Source: an uncultured Planctomycetaceae bacterium (GTDB taxonomy: Bacteria; Planctomycetota; Planctomycetia; Pirellulales; Pirellulaceae). Taken from it: a stretch of 50,888 nucleotides of DNA. Of the stretch, positions 17,301-25,795 are shown piece by piece. Below the pieces are notes generated by a model. The model ran no database searches. It saw nothing but the letters and a program-made list of their open reading frames with translations, and was not told the DNA's origin. The DNA lies in the NCBI GenBank assembly GCA_937862885.1, contig CALMEE010000037.1, positions 1 through 50,888 on the forward strand, in the 5' to 3' direction. How positions within the stretch are numbered: the first letter of the stretch is position 1; each line of letters starts with the position of its first letter. Position numbers and translations under genes: made by a program.

Positions 17301-17516
17301 GTTCGTATTACGGGTACAACCGCCGGATCGCCCGCCGAAAAGGCTGGATTGAAGGAGGGGGACGTGATCTTGTCGCTGGCCGGTCGACAAGTTGAAAACC
17401 TCAGCGAATACATGGCGACGATGGGTGGTCTCAAGGTCGGTCGCGAAACCGAAGTGCGTATTCGACGAAACGGCGAAGAGCTGACACTCAAAATCACGCC
17501 GGGCGTGCGAGAGTGA
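14325..17516 (+). CDS. TolB-type propeller / PA / M28 aminopeptidase / PDZ fusion protein
   Basis: The gene encodes 1063 residues. GAGG lies seven bases before the ATG, and an N-terminal hydrophobic signal runs to about residue 28. Residues 50-370 hold repeated PD40 beta-propeller blades (GYFSADGRYMVFQSE, GSYSPCGEWICFASN, GPFFSADGKRICWRS, PVFSPDGKQIAWSS). An acidic linker and a PA-like insert follow. The M28 zinc-peptidase core has its ligands in order: GAHIDHLG (near 727), GADDNASG (near 754), SAEELGLHG (near 794), NMDMIGR (near 851), then HLEYHTPRDTPD (near 920). A C-terminal PDZ domain (GSPAEKAGLKEGDVILSLAG) ends the protein. The order suggests an exported di-zinc aminopeptidase whose propeller and PDZ bind substrate or peptide ends. 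All metal ligands are present, so activity is likely. Confidence 0.92.
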   Translation: MCGRTFGFGLTGLTILVCQICSGNVGVSQILNNDRLPENAAELEARFITNSRNLTSAGQRAGEGYFSADGRYMVFQSERVEGNPFFQIYRMDLNSGRTIQISPGYGKTTCAWIHPVSGDILFASTHADPDALDKQREEISLRQTSTTRRYAWPYDEYYDLYRWDAKTKELTRLTDAFGYDAEGSYSPCGEWICFASNREAYVADLPAELVAKRDTSPEYFMNLYIMRSDGTELRKLTDRKGYDGGPFFSADGKRICWRSFDENGIIAEIWTMNVDGSDKKQLTRLGTTAWAPYFHPSGKYLIFTTNLHGYSNFELYIVDDEGKSPPRRVTYTDGFDGLPVFSPDGKQIAWSSERNSSRGQIMNSERKHGAQIEIADWNHAAALNALGIDETETINDAHAGSESADKPISDLDKPSEVVVQNQETATGLELQPYELAAMDDGRAAASKTDPEFLPVDFQQHVYYLCQPALKGRMSGTPGERQAVAYVAGYFEALGLQPAGDQDSWFQIFEFPAGAALGDNCRLQVNETELTIDVDWRPLSFSQAGSFEASDVVFAGYGIAAEKDGNQDAYDSFVHLDVKDKWVIVLRHMPEDVDDERRQFLAIYSNLSRKAMEIRDRGARGMLVVNGPRSQFKEKLIPLANDFIRGKTSLGAVSISNEIAEQWLQRAGHNLNEIQTKLDAGEPIMGFAIPGLKINVEIDIRQSRGTGRNVIGRLQWGDEPSSEVVVIGAHIDHLGEGRSSSSRATSEDTSLIHYGADDNASGVAGLLEIAEHFANMKNSGDTEELNRDIIFAAWSAEELGLHGSNHYVKTLQLSLLRNSHGELAEDLTTESLDELGPNVPLPRLNQYVAAYLNMDMIGRYRGRLQLQGLGSSSDWDTLIEASNFKLQLDIAKILDTNLPTDATGFYRGGTPIASAFSGSHLEYHTPRDTPDRLNYPDAARIANLMGNLALNLSELNSGPEFKRYDKVEEQSRSARMGVVYLGTHPDYAYEETGVRITGTTAGSPAEKAGLKEGDVILSLAGRQVENLSEYMATMGGLKVGRETEVRIRRNGEELTLKITPGVRE

Positions 17517-17965
17517 TGATGCGCAACTCTTGTCCCCAGATTTCTTACAACCAATTCCGCATCTATCGTCAGTCAAGGTAGCGTTAAAGGTCTTCCCTAG
17601 TGGGACATATAACTGTTGGGCATTCGTTTTGGGCAGCGATCATTTCACGGTGAAGTCGGTAGCCTCGCCAGCAAGGAGAAACCGGCACGCGATTCATAGT
17701 GTTCCACTTTTCCGTCTTGATAAACTGCGCTGACTTTTACGACAAGTTAAGATTGGCGGGTTGTCTAATACTCGCCCAAGTTTCGGCTGGTAATCTGTAA
17801 CGAATTTGCGTTCGGGTGCGCGCGAATTCTTTGCTTGTTGGGTTTAAACCGGTTATGCTGATTGACCCAATTTTCCGATAGGCATTAGCAGACCGCGTTA
17901 TACGGAATATGACGCGGCTCTATCTCTGTTGGCTAGATAACTCTTGCCTCGTCATTTGCACCAGT
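17517..17965. other. Intergenic, nothing recognised
   Basis: No gene, terminator or clear promoter was identified in 449 bases. Several short frames on both strands lack family features. Confidence 0.4.
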
Positions 17966-19585
17966 ATGCGCAACACGAACACTAAGATTGTCATTTGGAT
18001 TCTGTTTGCGACGACAAGCTTAGGTTGGTTCGTTTGGTTAAGCCAAAAGTCTATCGATTGGGTGGGCTTTGACCACAACACGACTGGCGAATTGCAACCG
18101 GATGAACTGGCTGCCAACCAGCATGAATTCCCGATCTTTGAAGGTAGAGTTTCTCAGTTGGAATTGCCGCTGCACGACTTGGACGGAAGCAAGCGGACTG
18201 GCAAATCGGAACTTTCGAAAAAGCTCCGGCCGAACCTAATGGGTTCCACCGAAGAATCGAACTCTGATCTGAAGTTGACTGTTGACCAACAAAAGCATAT
18301 CAGCAGGCCAGGATTTATCAAGAATGTCTACGCCGACGAGGCCATCCAGCGTTTGCCGGGCACTGATTTGGCCTCGAAACTCTCGAATGCAAACGGCAAC
18401 CAGCATCTAAGCCATGCCGAATCGGAGCAACCGGGTTCACAGTCCCGTTCAAATCCAAAAGCTGAAACAAATAATAACTTACCGAGCAACGTGGAAAAGA
18501 ACGTTGGAGACAGCGTACTAGAATCGTTTCTTTTCCCTCCGGACAACTCGACATCGATGTACCGTTACTCGGATAATGGCCCTGGCGTTACTGCTCAATC
18601 GATAACTCGGTCGAGCCCTAATGCAAGTTTTGACGACCAATATGGTGTACAACGGTACTCGTCCAGTCTCGACATCACCCCCACGCAATTTCACATTCCA
18701 ACCGCGCTATTTCAGCAAATAACGGAGAAAATTGAATACGGGAGAACACTTGCGCGACGAGGTGCCACCTACGCAGCTCGCGATGAATTTTTGGCTGCAC
18801 TGAGATTGATTTGCGACACATTCGACCAACAGGCGGGAAGTCGTCAATTCAGCGTGGCCCTACTTGAAGGTTTGACCGCGTTAGAAGAAGCGGATGAGTA
18901 CGCTCTGCGCGAGAGTTCGTCGCAGATCATTCTTGACCTGAGTCGCGTGGCGCGCGGCCACCGCACTCAAGTAATCGCACCCGAGGAATGGGAACGCATC
19001 ACCCCACAAAAGGCAATGCAAAGATACTATGAATACGCGGAATCTCGATTGATCAATGCCTGCGGGCGACATCCAATTGCTTCAGAAGCATTTTATGCTT
19101 TGGGCAAGTCGTTTTCCGCTCCGGCACAACTTGATGGTTCGCTGGCTTCATCGCATCTATTGCGATCAATCATCATGTTTCGAGTTGCTGCCCAAATCAA
19201 TGCCAATGATTACAAGAGTAGAAACGAATTGGCTGTGTTATTGGCGGGGAGCGGTCGCTTCGAAGACGCGAAGCTACAATTATTGGCGAGCTTGAGGATC
19301 CAGCCGACGCCAGCGGCGTGGTACAACCTGCATCAAGTACACCAAAAGCTGGGTGAAGTCCAACTCGCCGAATTGGCGATGCGAGAATACACTAATGCGA
19401 ACGAGCGATTACGAATGGCTGATGTTAGTCCGGTGGTTCGCTGGGTTTCTCCTCAGCAAATGAATGACTTAGCCCCTCCTTTAGAGCAGGAGATGTTTGG
19501 GAAAACTCAAGTCGCCGAGCTACCAGCCGAAAACGATTCAAAAAAGAAACCGCGATTTTTTGATTCGCTCAAATCAAGATTTTAA
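17966..19585 (+). CDS. Membrane-anchored TPR-like protein linked to polysaccharide export
   Basis: The gene encodes 539 residues from the ATG at 17966 (MRNTNTKIVIWILFATTSLG), which opens a single N-terminal membrane anchor; a start at 17909 would add 19 non-conserved residues. Residues 45-240 are polar and low complexity. Residues 250-500 are helical with TPR-like periodicity (TLARRGATYAARDEFLAALR, AGSGRFEDAKLQLLASLRI, AAWYNLHQVHQKLGEVQ). The stop is 14 bases before the Wza-type exporter, so the two are almost surely co-transcribed. TPR proteins often serve as scaffolds in exopolysaccharide export systems, which I infer here. Confidence 0.75.
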   Translation: MRNTNTKIVIWILFATTSLGWFVWLSQKSIDWVGFDHNTTGELQPDELAANQHEFPIFEGRVSQLELPLHDLDGSKRTGKSELSKKLRPNLMGSTEESNSDLKLTVDQQKHISRPGFIKNVYADEAIQRLPGTDLASKLSNANGNQHLSHAESEQPGSQSRSNPKAETNNNLPSNVEKNVGDSVLESFLFPPDNSTSMYRYSDNGPGVTAQSITRSSPNASFDDQYGVQRYSSSLDITPTQFHIPTALFQQITEKIEYGRTLARRGATYAARDEFLAALRLICDTFDQQAGSRQFSVALLEGLTALEEADEYALRESSSQIILDLSRVARGHRTQVIAPEEWERITPQKAMQRYYEYAESRLINACGRHPIASEAFYALGKSFSAPAQLDGSLASSHLLRSIIMFRVAAQINANDYKSRNELAVLLAGSGRFEDAKLQLLASLRIQPTPAAWYNLHQVHQKLGEVQLAELAMREYTNANERLRMADVSPVVRWVSPQQMNDLAPPLEQEMFGKTQVAELPAENDSKKKPRFFDSLKSRF

Positions 19586-19599
19586 ACGGAAGGCTGATC

Positions 19600-20946
19600 A
19601 TGCACGTTTTAGACCGACCGATTAACCACGCCGTTTTCTATTCCTGTCTGCTCGGATGTTTCGTCATTGGGCTTTTCACAGACAAACAGGGATTGTCCCA
19701 GTCGGCGGGATTTGGATATCCGAGTAATCAACGACTCGCATCACGGCCGACCCCAACCGAGGCGCCGAGGACACCAGGTCCACCACAATTGATGGCGGAT
19801 GACTTTTCGCAAGGCAGGTACTTTGCTGCTGATAACTTAGGGACCTTCGAAACATTCTACGATCCGCAAGCTCCCTCGGGTTATAAATACATGCGGGGCG
19901 TTGATTCGCATGGAGTTTACCCACAAAATGCGAGATCAACTTGGAATATGGAGAGTCAAATTCCGTGGGAAGCGTTCGCATTTGGTGAGTACATTGGTCC
20001 GTATCGGTCGCCTCACCTTCCCGAGTATCGCATTCGGGTTGGCGACCGCATCGAATTTATTTTCCGCATCACGCGTGAATTATCTTTCAATTCCTACCGG
20101 CTTGAAGTTGGTGATCAATTGGTCATTTCATCTCTTGCCGAGACGGACGCGGGAGCCGACGAGCTGGCGCAGACTAACGTGCAAATCATGCCAGATGGAA
20201 TGATCTCGTTGCGCGGCATTGGGCAGGTTATGGCGGCGCGCAAGACCATTGCCGAATTGCAAAAAGATTTGAACGAAATTTATGGAGAATATTACAATGA
20301 CCCACGCATCGTCGTGCATGGGGCGCAAATCAACACACCGCTACAGGACCTGCGTGACGCATTGGATGCGAGACAAGGCGTCGGCGGACAGAGCATTACC
20401 ATCACCGTTTTGCCTGACGGTACAATCAACATGCCCATGATCGGCGTCGTGCCAGCCATTGGGTTGACGCTGGCTGAATTGGCACGCGAAGTCAACATGC
20501 GCTATCGCAGTCGAATTACAGGGATCGAATTCACACCAAATATACTTGAATTGGCTCCACGTACAGCTTTTGTGTTGGGCGAAGTTCGAACACCATCGCA
20601 AATTCCGCTGACTGGTCCAACGACGGCCATGCAAGCAATCGCCTTAGCCGGAGGTCAGCTTCCCGGTGCCAATATCCGGCAGATTGTTGTTTTTCGCCGA
20701 GACGCAAATTGGCAGTTAATGGCTTTGCGAATCGATTTACGCAGTGCCATTGCGGGAGTCGAGCCACTGCCAGCCGACGACATCTGGTTGCGGCATGGGG
20801 ATATTGTCTTGGTACCCAAAATGCCAATTCAGCGTTTAACGGAACTGGTCGACCTCTACATCACACGTACCCTTTATGCGGTCTTACCCCAACAAGGAAT
20901 TGGAACCATTTTTGATGCAGACGCGATCTTCGGATTCCAGCGGTAG
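19600..20946 (+). CDS. Wza-type polysaccharide export protein (Poly_export/SLBB)
   Basis: The gene encodes 448 residues. GGAAGG precedes the ATG, and an N-terminal hydrophobic signal runs to about residue 30. Two polysaccharide-export blocks are visible: RIRVGDRIEFIF then YRLEVGDQLVISS, with VQIMPDGMISLRGIGQV near 195-210, and the duplicate ITVLPDGTINMPMIGVVPA near 270. An SLBB-like segment follows (AFVLGEVRTPSQIPLTGPTT, ALAGGQLPGANIRQIVVFRR). The family forms outer-membrane channels for capsule or EPS. No lipobox cysteine at a standard place was confirmed. No synthase, Wzc kinase or Wzy lies nearby, so the rest of the pathway must be elsewhere. Confidence 0.9.
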   Translation: MHVLDRPINHAVFYSCLLGCFVIGLFTDKQGLSQSAGFGYPSNQRLASRPTPTEAPRTPGPPQLMADDFSQGRYFAADNLGTFETFYDPQAPSGYKYMRGVDSHGVYPQNARSTWNMESQIPWEAFAFGEYIGPYRSPHLPEYRIRVGDRIEFIFRITRELSFNSYRLEVGDQLVISSLAETDAGADELAQTNVQIMPDGMISLRGIGQVMAARKTIAELQKDLNEIYGEYYNDPRIVVHGAQINTPLQDLRDALDARQGVGGQSITITVLPDGTINMPMIGVVPAIGLTLAELAREVNMRYRSRITGIEFTPNILELAPRTAFVLGEVRTPSQIPLTGPTTAMQAIALAGGQLPGANIRQIVVFRRDANWQLMALRIDLRSAIAGVEPLPADDIWLRHGDIVLVPKMPIQRLTELVDLYITRTLYAVLPQQGIGTIFDADAIFGFQR

Positions 20947-20955
20947 ACGTCGTCA

Positions 20956-20981
20956 GCCAAAAGGCAACAACCCTTTTTGGC
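20956..20981. terminator. Possible hairpin terminator between convergent genes
   Basis: GCCAAAAGG and CCTTTTTGGC pair with one bulged T, between the exporter stop and the oppositely oriented ketosynthase gene. No T tract follows the stem, so function is uncertain. Confidence 0.35.
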
Positions 20982-21051
20982 GAAGCGAAACAATCTGATG
21001 CAATAACTCGCAATGACATCTATGAACAGGAACGTGCGTTTTACGCAATTG

Positions 21052-22335
21052 CTAGGCGGCGTGCCGAACGCGTAATGTGTGGTCCGGAGAAACGGTAGAC
21101 TGACGGCAACCGATGCCATCGTAACGCCGCAGCGCGATGCCTGCCAGATGTCCGCCAAAAGCCATCGACAGTTTAAGCGAGTGGCGATAGTCACGAGTTT
21201 GGGCTTCATTGGCGACGCAACTGAACTCGCAACGAGGTTCTGGATTTTGCAGATTCACCGTTGGTGGGGAAATTCGATCTCGCATTCCTAAAAGGGTTAC
21301 TGCCAATTCAGCGCTCCCTGACGCGCCAACCAAATGACCGATTTGAGACTTGGTCGAACTCACATGCAGCTGATTCGCATGGCTCCCAAACACTGAATTG
21401 ATGCAATTGATTTCTGTAATATCGTTCTGCATGGTACCTGTACCATGGGCATTGATGTATTCTACGTCAGTCAAATCAAGTGCTGCACCGCGAACTGTCT
21501 GTTTGATAAGGTGGGTGAGAGCTTCGTCTTCTAGATTTAGGCTGGTGAGGTGATGCGCTTGGCTCAACATTCGTTCCGATAAAATTTCTGCATAGATGGC
21601 AGCTCCGCGTGCGACTGCATGCGACAACCGCTCGAGAACCAAGAATGCCGCGCCTTCGCCCATTACGAAACCACTTCGATTTTGATCGAAGGGTAGGCAA
21701 CCGGTTCGATGGTCCCCGGAATCGGAGAGCGCTCGCATTTGGTAAAACCCTGCTGCGAAAAGCGGTTCAATCTGTTCAGCGCCTCCGGCTACCATGACAT
21801 CGCACATCCCCTGACGTAGGTAGCGAGCGGATTGAATGACACTAACTAGACTGCTGGCGCAGGCCGTGGAAAAGCAAAGTCGCGGTCCGAGCCATCGCCC
21901 AGCGTGAGCAAGATCGAATGTCGCGGTTTGCGGTAACCATTGCGTCCACCAAGGCACGATCTGGCTATTGGAATCAGCGCTCCCTGTCTCAAAGAAGCAG
22001 TGACGCAAATCGCCCATGTGCCCCGTAGAAGCAACCCCTAACATGCGCGGGTCCATCGCTTGAAAATCCAAGTTGGCGTCCTGAACCGCCTCTTGAAACG
22101 CCAGACGGGAATACCGGATCACATCCAACATGTCCGGTTGTCTAAAATCGGTTGGCAGCTTGATCTCGGCAGCTAGTTTTACTTCCTGCGGCACACCTTC
22201 GCGTGGTCGAATTTTGGAAATGCCACAACGTCCAGCCTTTATATTCTCCCAAGTTGACGGCGCATCTTTGCCCAATGCGGTAATCAATCCGATTCCGGTA
22301 ACTACGATTGGCTCATTCTGGGTCCGAGAACTCAT
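21052..22335 (-). CDS. Beta-ketoacyl-ACP synthase, FabF-like
   Basis: The gene encodes 427 residues, within the range of KAS II enzymes. The start (EPIVVTGIGLITALGKD) is canonical. The catalytic triad can be placed: Cys in FSTACASSLV (near 163), His in NAHGTGTMQND (near 310), and His in TKSQIGHLVGASGSAEL (near 345). The C-terminal glycine loop reads SMAFGGHLAGIAL. The enzyme condenses malonyl-ACP with acyl-ACP in fatty acid or polyketide-type chain extension. No ACP, ketoreductase or other fab gene is next to it. It follows the DUF11 gene on the same strand after 89 bases. It could be housekeeping fabF or a specialised paralogue, so I leave the symbol empty. Confidence 0.88.
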   Translation of the reverse strand: MSSRTQNEPIVVTGIGLITALGKDAPSTWENIKAGRCGISKIRPREGVPQEVKLAAEIKLPTDFRQPDMLDVIRYSRLAFQEAVQDANLDFQAMDPRMLGVASTGHMGDLRHCFFETGSADSNSQIVPWWTQWLPQTATFDLAHAGRWLGPRLCFSTACASSLVSVIQSARYLRQGMCDVMVAGGAEQIEPLFAAGFYQMRALSDSGDHRTGCLPFDQNRSGFVMGEGAAFLVLERLSHAVARGAAIYAEILSERMLSQAHHLTSLNLEDEALTHLIKQTVRGAALDLTDVEYINAHGTGTMQNDITEINCINSVFGSHANQLHVSSTKSQIGHLVGASGSAELAVTLLGMRDRISPPTVNLQNPEPRCEFSCVANEAQTRDYRHSLKLSMAFGGHLAGIALRRYDGIGCRQSTVSPDHTLRVRHAA

Positions 22336-22424
22336 AGATTGTCAATTTGGAATTCAAAAGTGCAGGCTCTCAATTGGACCGACTGAGTTGTAGCCCGCAT
22401 CGAGACCCGATGGTGATCCTCGCT

Positions 22425-25403
22425 CTAATCCGTGTAAAAATGTGTGCTCGCCTCTTTGGCAACTGGAACCGCGCGATCTTCGGTTTTTAAACGAGCTACG
22501 ACCACATGATCGCCTGGTTGAATGCCCTGTGCGTTAATTGTCAGCTTCAGCTCTTGATCTGGTTGCAAACGGGAAATCAGCGGAAATACCACTTGCTGTC
22601 CACGAATTTCGTCCCCACGTCCGTTCGCTACGGTAATCGGGCGAACGCCAGGTGGAAAATCGACAACTAACTCTACGTTCGTCGCGTCAATCGAGCCTCG
22701 ATTGATGACAACAATTTCGTAACTGACTTTCGTGCCAACTTCGACAACGTCAACTGAGTCGTCAATGTCGAAAAAGACCTCTGACAATTGACGCACTTGC
22801 AAAGTCTGTTGAGTTCGTTCCGCAATATCCATGTCGGCACGCACCTTGAACTCGATCACTTGGTCACCTGGTTCGACAGGTAAAGTTGTCAGCTCAATTT
22901 TTCCAGTCTGATGTGATTTGAGTTCAACCAATCCCCACGTAATGGAATGAGTTTGCGGATTATATACCCCTTTATTGTTCGTTTCCTTGAACTTGAGGCC
23001 TCGGGGGAGTTGGGCCGTCATTTCCAAGTTCTTTGCAGACGCGGACCCGACGTTGGCTATCGAGAACTGGTGTGTGACTTCGCGGTTGACGAACCGAGTC
23101 GATGGGCCGGAGCCAGATGTTACGATCTTGGGGGCTACGATGGAAACATCCACGGTCGCGGTTGAGCGCAATTCCCCTTCAGCATGCGCGACGAGGTGAT
23201 TTCGAATTTGGCCAATGCGCGTTGCTTTTAGTCGAAGCTGAACCGTACGACTCTCGTTGGGTCTAAGGTTACCTACAGGATATTCCAATTGCCGAATACC
23301 GGTTTCGAACTCGAGACCTTCCGGCACATCTTCTTGGAGGATCACATTTTCGGCAACTCCAGTACCGGTGTTGCTTACGACGATTGAGATTGGGACATCG
23401 TTACCGAGAAGTACTTGTTCAGGACATTCAGCCGAAATTGATAACTCGGGTTTTGTACTGATCGTTCGTACGGCGGCAGCCGTTGACATAGTGACTTGTG
23501 CCACGCTGCCGATTTCGCCGGGCTGTCTCGGTAACAGAGTCATTTGAATTCGTTGTTCCTTACCAGGCTCAATTGTGCCAAGTTGCCAAACAACTTTGGA
23601 ACCTTCCCGTGAACTTGGCTGTGGATCGGCACTCACCAATTCAGTTCCCTGGGGAACTTCGTCGACAACCTGCACCATCGTGGCAGTGGCCTTGCCCACG
23701 TTCCGGACAACCACCTCAAAATTCGCCGGACGGTTAACTTGAACCTCTGCGGGCGCAAGCTTTTCAATAACCAATGCCGGTGATTGCATGCTCTCAATTG
23801 ATCGATCCAATGCGTTTAGATTCGCGTCGAATTGAAGCTGAGACCGGGACTGCGAATTGGAAGCTCGTTGCTGGTTGGAACGCTCCTCGTTGGGCACCGT
23901 GTTTTGATTGCTCCCTGGATTATAGTTTAAATCCGGGGATGTTCGATTGAACGGCTGTGTGTATTCAGTCTGCGTACCATTGGACAGTGGTCGATCCGCA
24001 GAGCCAGGGCGCCCTCGATCATCACCCCATCGATCGATAGAAGGGGCGTCGTGCGCTGATTGATGGCGACTGAAGTCGCCACGATTGCCGCCTGATTCCG
24101 GCGCAGACCTGAGTCCAAGTTCATTGGTTGTGTTCGGTGGACGCGTTTGATCAGGTACCGGTTGTCCAAAGTCGCGGTTGTTGTACGCATTAGCCGGATC
24201 CTGAGAATTTTCTAAGTTATCAGACGGAGATCGCAAGTTGTCTCGAAAATTATCGGAGGACTTTGCTGGCAAGGAGTCCCTCACTATTTCGTTTCGATCT
24301 CGGTCATGTCCATCGTTCACGATGTTTGCAGTTGTTGGCGGAGGGAGCGAAGCACGAGCATCAAAATTTGGTGGTGTTCTCAGATCATTGGACGTCGGCG
24401 CGTTGTTCATTGCCATGTCGTTGCCCAATTCCTGCTTCTTTTGATCGTCGATAAGCGAATTCGAATCGCGTAACGATTGATTTTGCGAACCAGACCCGGA
24501 GAATCGCGTGTCGTTGTTTTCGAATTGACGGTCATTGCGCATTTGATCTCCAGAGACGACGATCGGAGCGATTTCGAGGCGCGGTGCAACGTCTGAGTCC
24601 CCCAAGTTGTCGCCGCTCGTTTTCGCGTCAAGGTTATTCGTCAAGTTGGATTGGCCAAAGTTCGACCTCAGCGGAGGAGGCTCTTGATTTTCGTTATTGC
24701 CAAACCGACTAAAGTTTCCTCCCCCGGAGTTTGTTGGTGATTGCGTCGATTGTGGGTTAAAGCCGCGATTCCCCTGATCCGTTTCGGCCTTCAGCATTTC
24801 TGGTGCCGAAATGGTTACTGGATGGTCCATCGGACGATCGTTTACGTTTGCTGGCGACTCTGATGAGCCGAATTTTGATGCCGAGGCAGGTAAGGTTGGA
24901 GGAACCCCTCGATCGGATTGAGATCCATTTTGCGGCAAGTTAAAACCGCTGTTTGCATCTCTGCCTCGATCTACTTCAGAGCCCGGCAAATTCGCGGCGA
25001 ATGCATTACCTCTGGGCAGCGATTTCGCGTCGTTGGCAACTTGGTTAGTGGGCGGGGACGGATTCGGCAAGCCTAGCGTGGGCTTCTCATTGCTGGACGA
25101 GTCGGTTTGTAAACGATTCGAGTCACGCGGGGACCGATTGTTTGTGTCACTAAATAATTCAGGTTTCTTTTGTTTAGCTGTCGTGGTCGAATTTTCCGGA
25201 TTTTGATTGGAGCCGTCTATAGTTTCGGCACCTAAATCCGTCGCATCCTTTTCAGTTGCTTCCGATTGCTTTGCGGAGCGCAGATGCTTGCCGATCTTGG
25301 TTGACTGAATGACGGCAACGGTTCCCAAGCCAACGAATATGCAGACCGCTGTGAGTCTCAGCCAAAATGATCGAGTGAACTTAAGTCGATGTGTTGTAGT
25401 CAT
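22425..25403 (-). CDS. Membrane-anchored DUF11-repeat protein with long disordered region
   Basis: The gene encodes 992 residues. GGAGAA precedes the ATG. One N-terminal membrane helix (residues 11-30) is followed by about 500 residues rich in Asn, Asp, Gln, Ser, Pro and Arg, clearly disordered. From about 543 to the end come four repeats of a DUF11/CARDB-like beta-sandwich of about 105-117 residues. Each starts with a stretch like FEVVVRNVGKATATMVQVVD, ISIVVSNTGTGVAENVI, FSIANVGSASAKNLEMT or YEIVVINRGSIDATNVEL, followed by an LPRGL/FPPGV turn. Such proteins occur on bacterial and archaeal surfaces and many planctomycetes carry them. I infer a periplasmic or cell-surface structural or adhesive role. 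Confidence 0.82.
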   Translation of the reverse strand: MTTTHRLKFTRSFWLRLTAVCIFVGLGTVAVIQSTKIGKHLRSAKQSEATEKDATDLGAETIDGSNQNPENSTTTAKQKKPELFSDTNNRSPRDSNRLQTDSSSNEKPTLGLPNPSPPTNQVANDAKSLPRGNAFAANLPGSEVDRGRDANSGFNLPQNGSQSDRGVPPTLPASASKFGSSESPANVNDRPMDHPVTISAPEMLKAETDQGNRGFNPQSTQSPTNSGGGNFSRFGNNENQEPPPLRSNFGQSNLTNNLDAKTSGDNLGDSDVAPRLEIAPIVVSGDQMRNDRQFENNDTRFSGSGSQNQSLRDSNSLIDDQKKQELGNDMAMNNAPTSNDLRTPPNFDARASLPPPTTANIVNDGHDRDRNEIVRDSLPAKSSDNFRDNLRSPSDNLENSQDPANAYNNRDFGQPVPDQTRPPNTTNELGLRSAPESGGNRGDFSRHQSAHDAPSIDRWGDDRGRPGSADRPLSNGTQTEYTQPFNRTSPDLNYNPGSNQNTVPNEERSNQQRASNSQSRSQLQFDANLNALDRSIESMQSPALVIEKLAPAEVQVNRPANFEVVVRNVGKATATMVQVVDEVPQGTELVSADPQPSSREGSKVVWQLGTIEPGKEQRIQMTLLPRQPGEIGSVAQVTMSTAAAVRTISTKPELSISAECPEQVLLGNDVPISIVVSNTGTGVAENVILQEDVPEGLEFETGIRQLEYPVGNLRPNESRTVQLRLKATRIGQIRNHLVAHAEGELRSTATVDVSIVAPKIVTSGSGPSTRFVNREVTHQFSIANVGSASAKNLEMTAQLPRGLKFKETNNKGVYNPQTHSITWGLVELKSHQTGKIELTTLPVEPGDQVIEFKVRADMDIAERTQQTLQVRQLSEVFFDIDDSVDVVEVGTKVSYEIVVINRGSIDATNVELVVDFPPGVRPITVANGRGDEIRGQQVVFPLISRLQPDQELKLTINAQGIQPGDHVVVARLKTEDRAVPVAKEASTHFYTD

Positions 25404-25795
25404 TACTTTTCTCCGCGCACTGCATCCATACAGTGGCTAAGCAGATACCTTGCCAACGCATAAGTGCGGTCGATTTCGACGGTCAGGCCATATTCGCCGA
25501 ACTCTGATTTCACGCACAATATGTGTGGTAGACGGTGCTGCTCAGGTTTCCTCAATAGGTTAATAGAACTCGGCGTTCTATTGGGGAAAAGATCACGGTC
25601 GACGCGATGCCATGTGATGGCGAGTGCGAACTTCCTTGCCGTGACTTATGCTTTGTTTTCCAGAACGTGACGGGAAACAACCGCGATTTCTAACAGATCG
25701 ATGTGAATCGAGGAAGGTCAATGATCGAGTTTGCAGTCCGAAACTTGAGTCAAAAATTGAATTTTCTGAAATCGAGGTTTATCGCTAGCAAGACG
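25404..25795. other. Intergenic, nothing recognised
   Basis: These 392 bases lie between two minus-strand genes. No tRNA, terminator with T tract, or convincing frame was found. Promoters for the DUF11 gene would have to lie here but I could not pick one. Confidence 0.4.
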
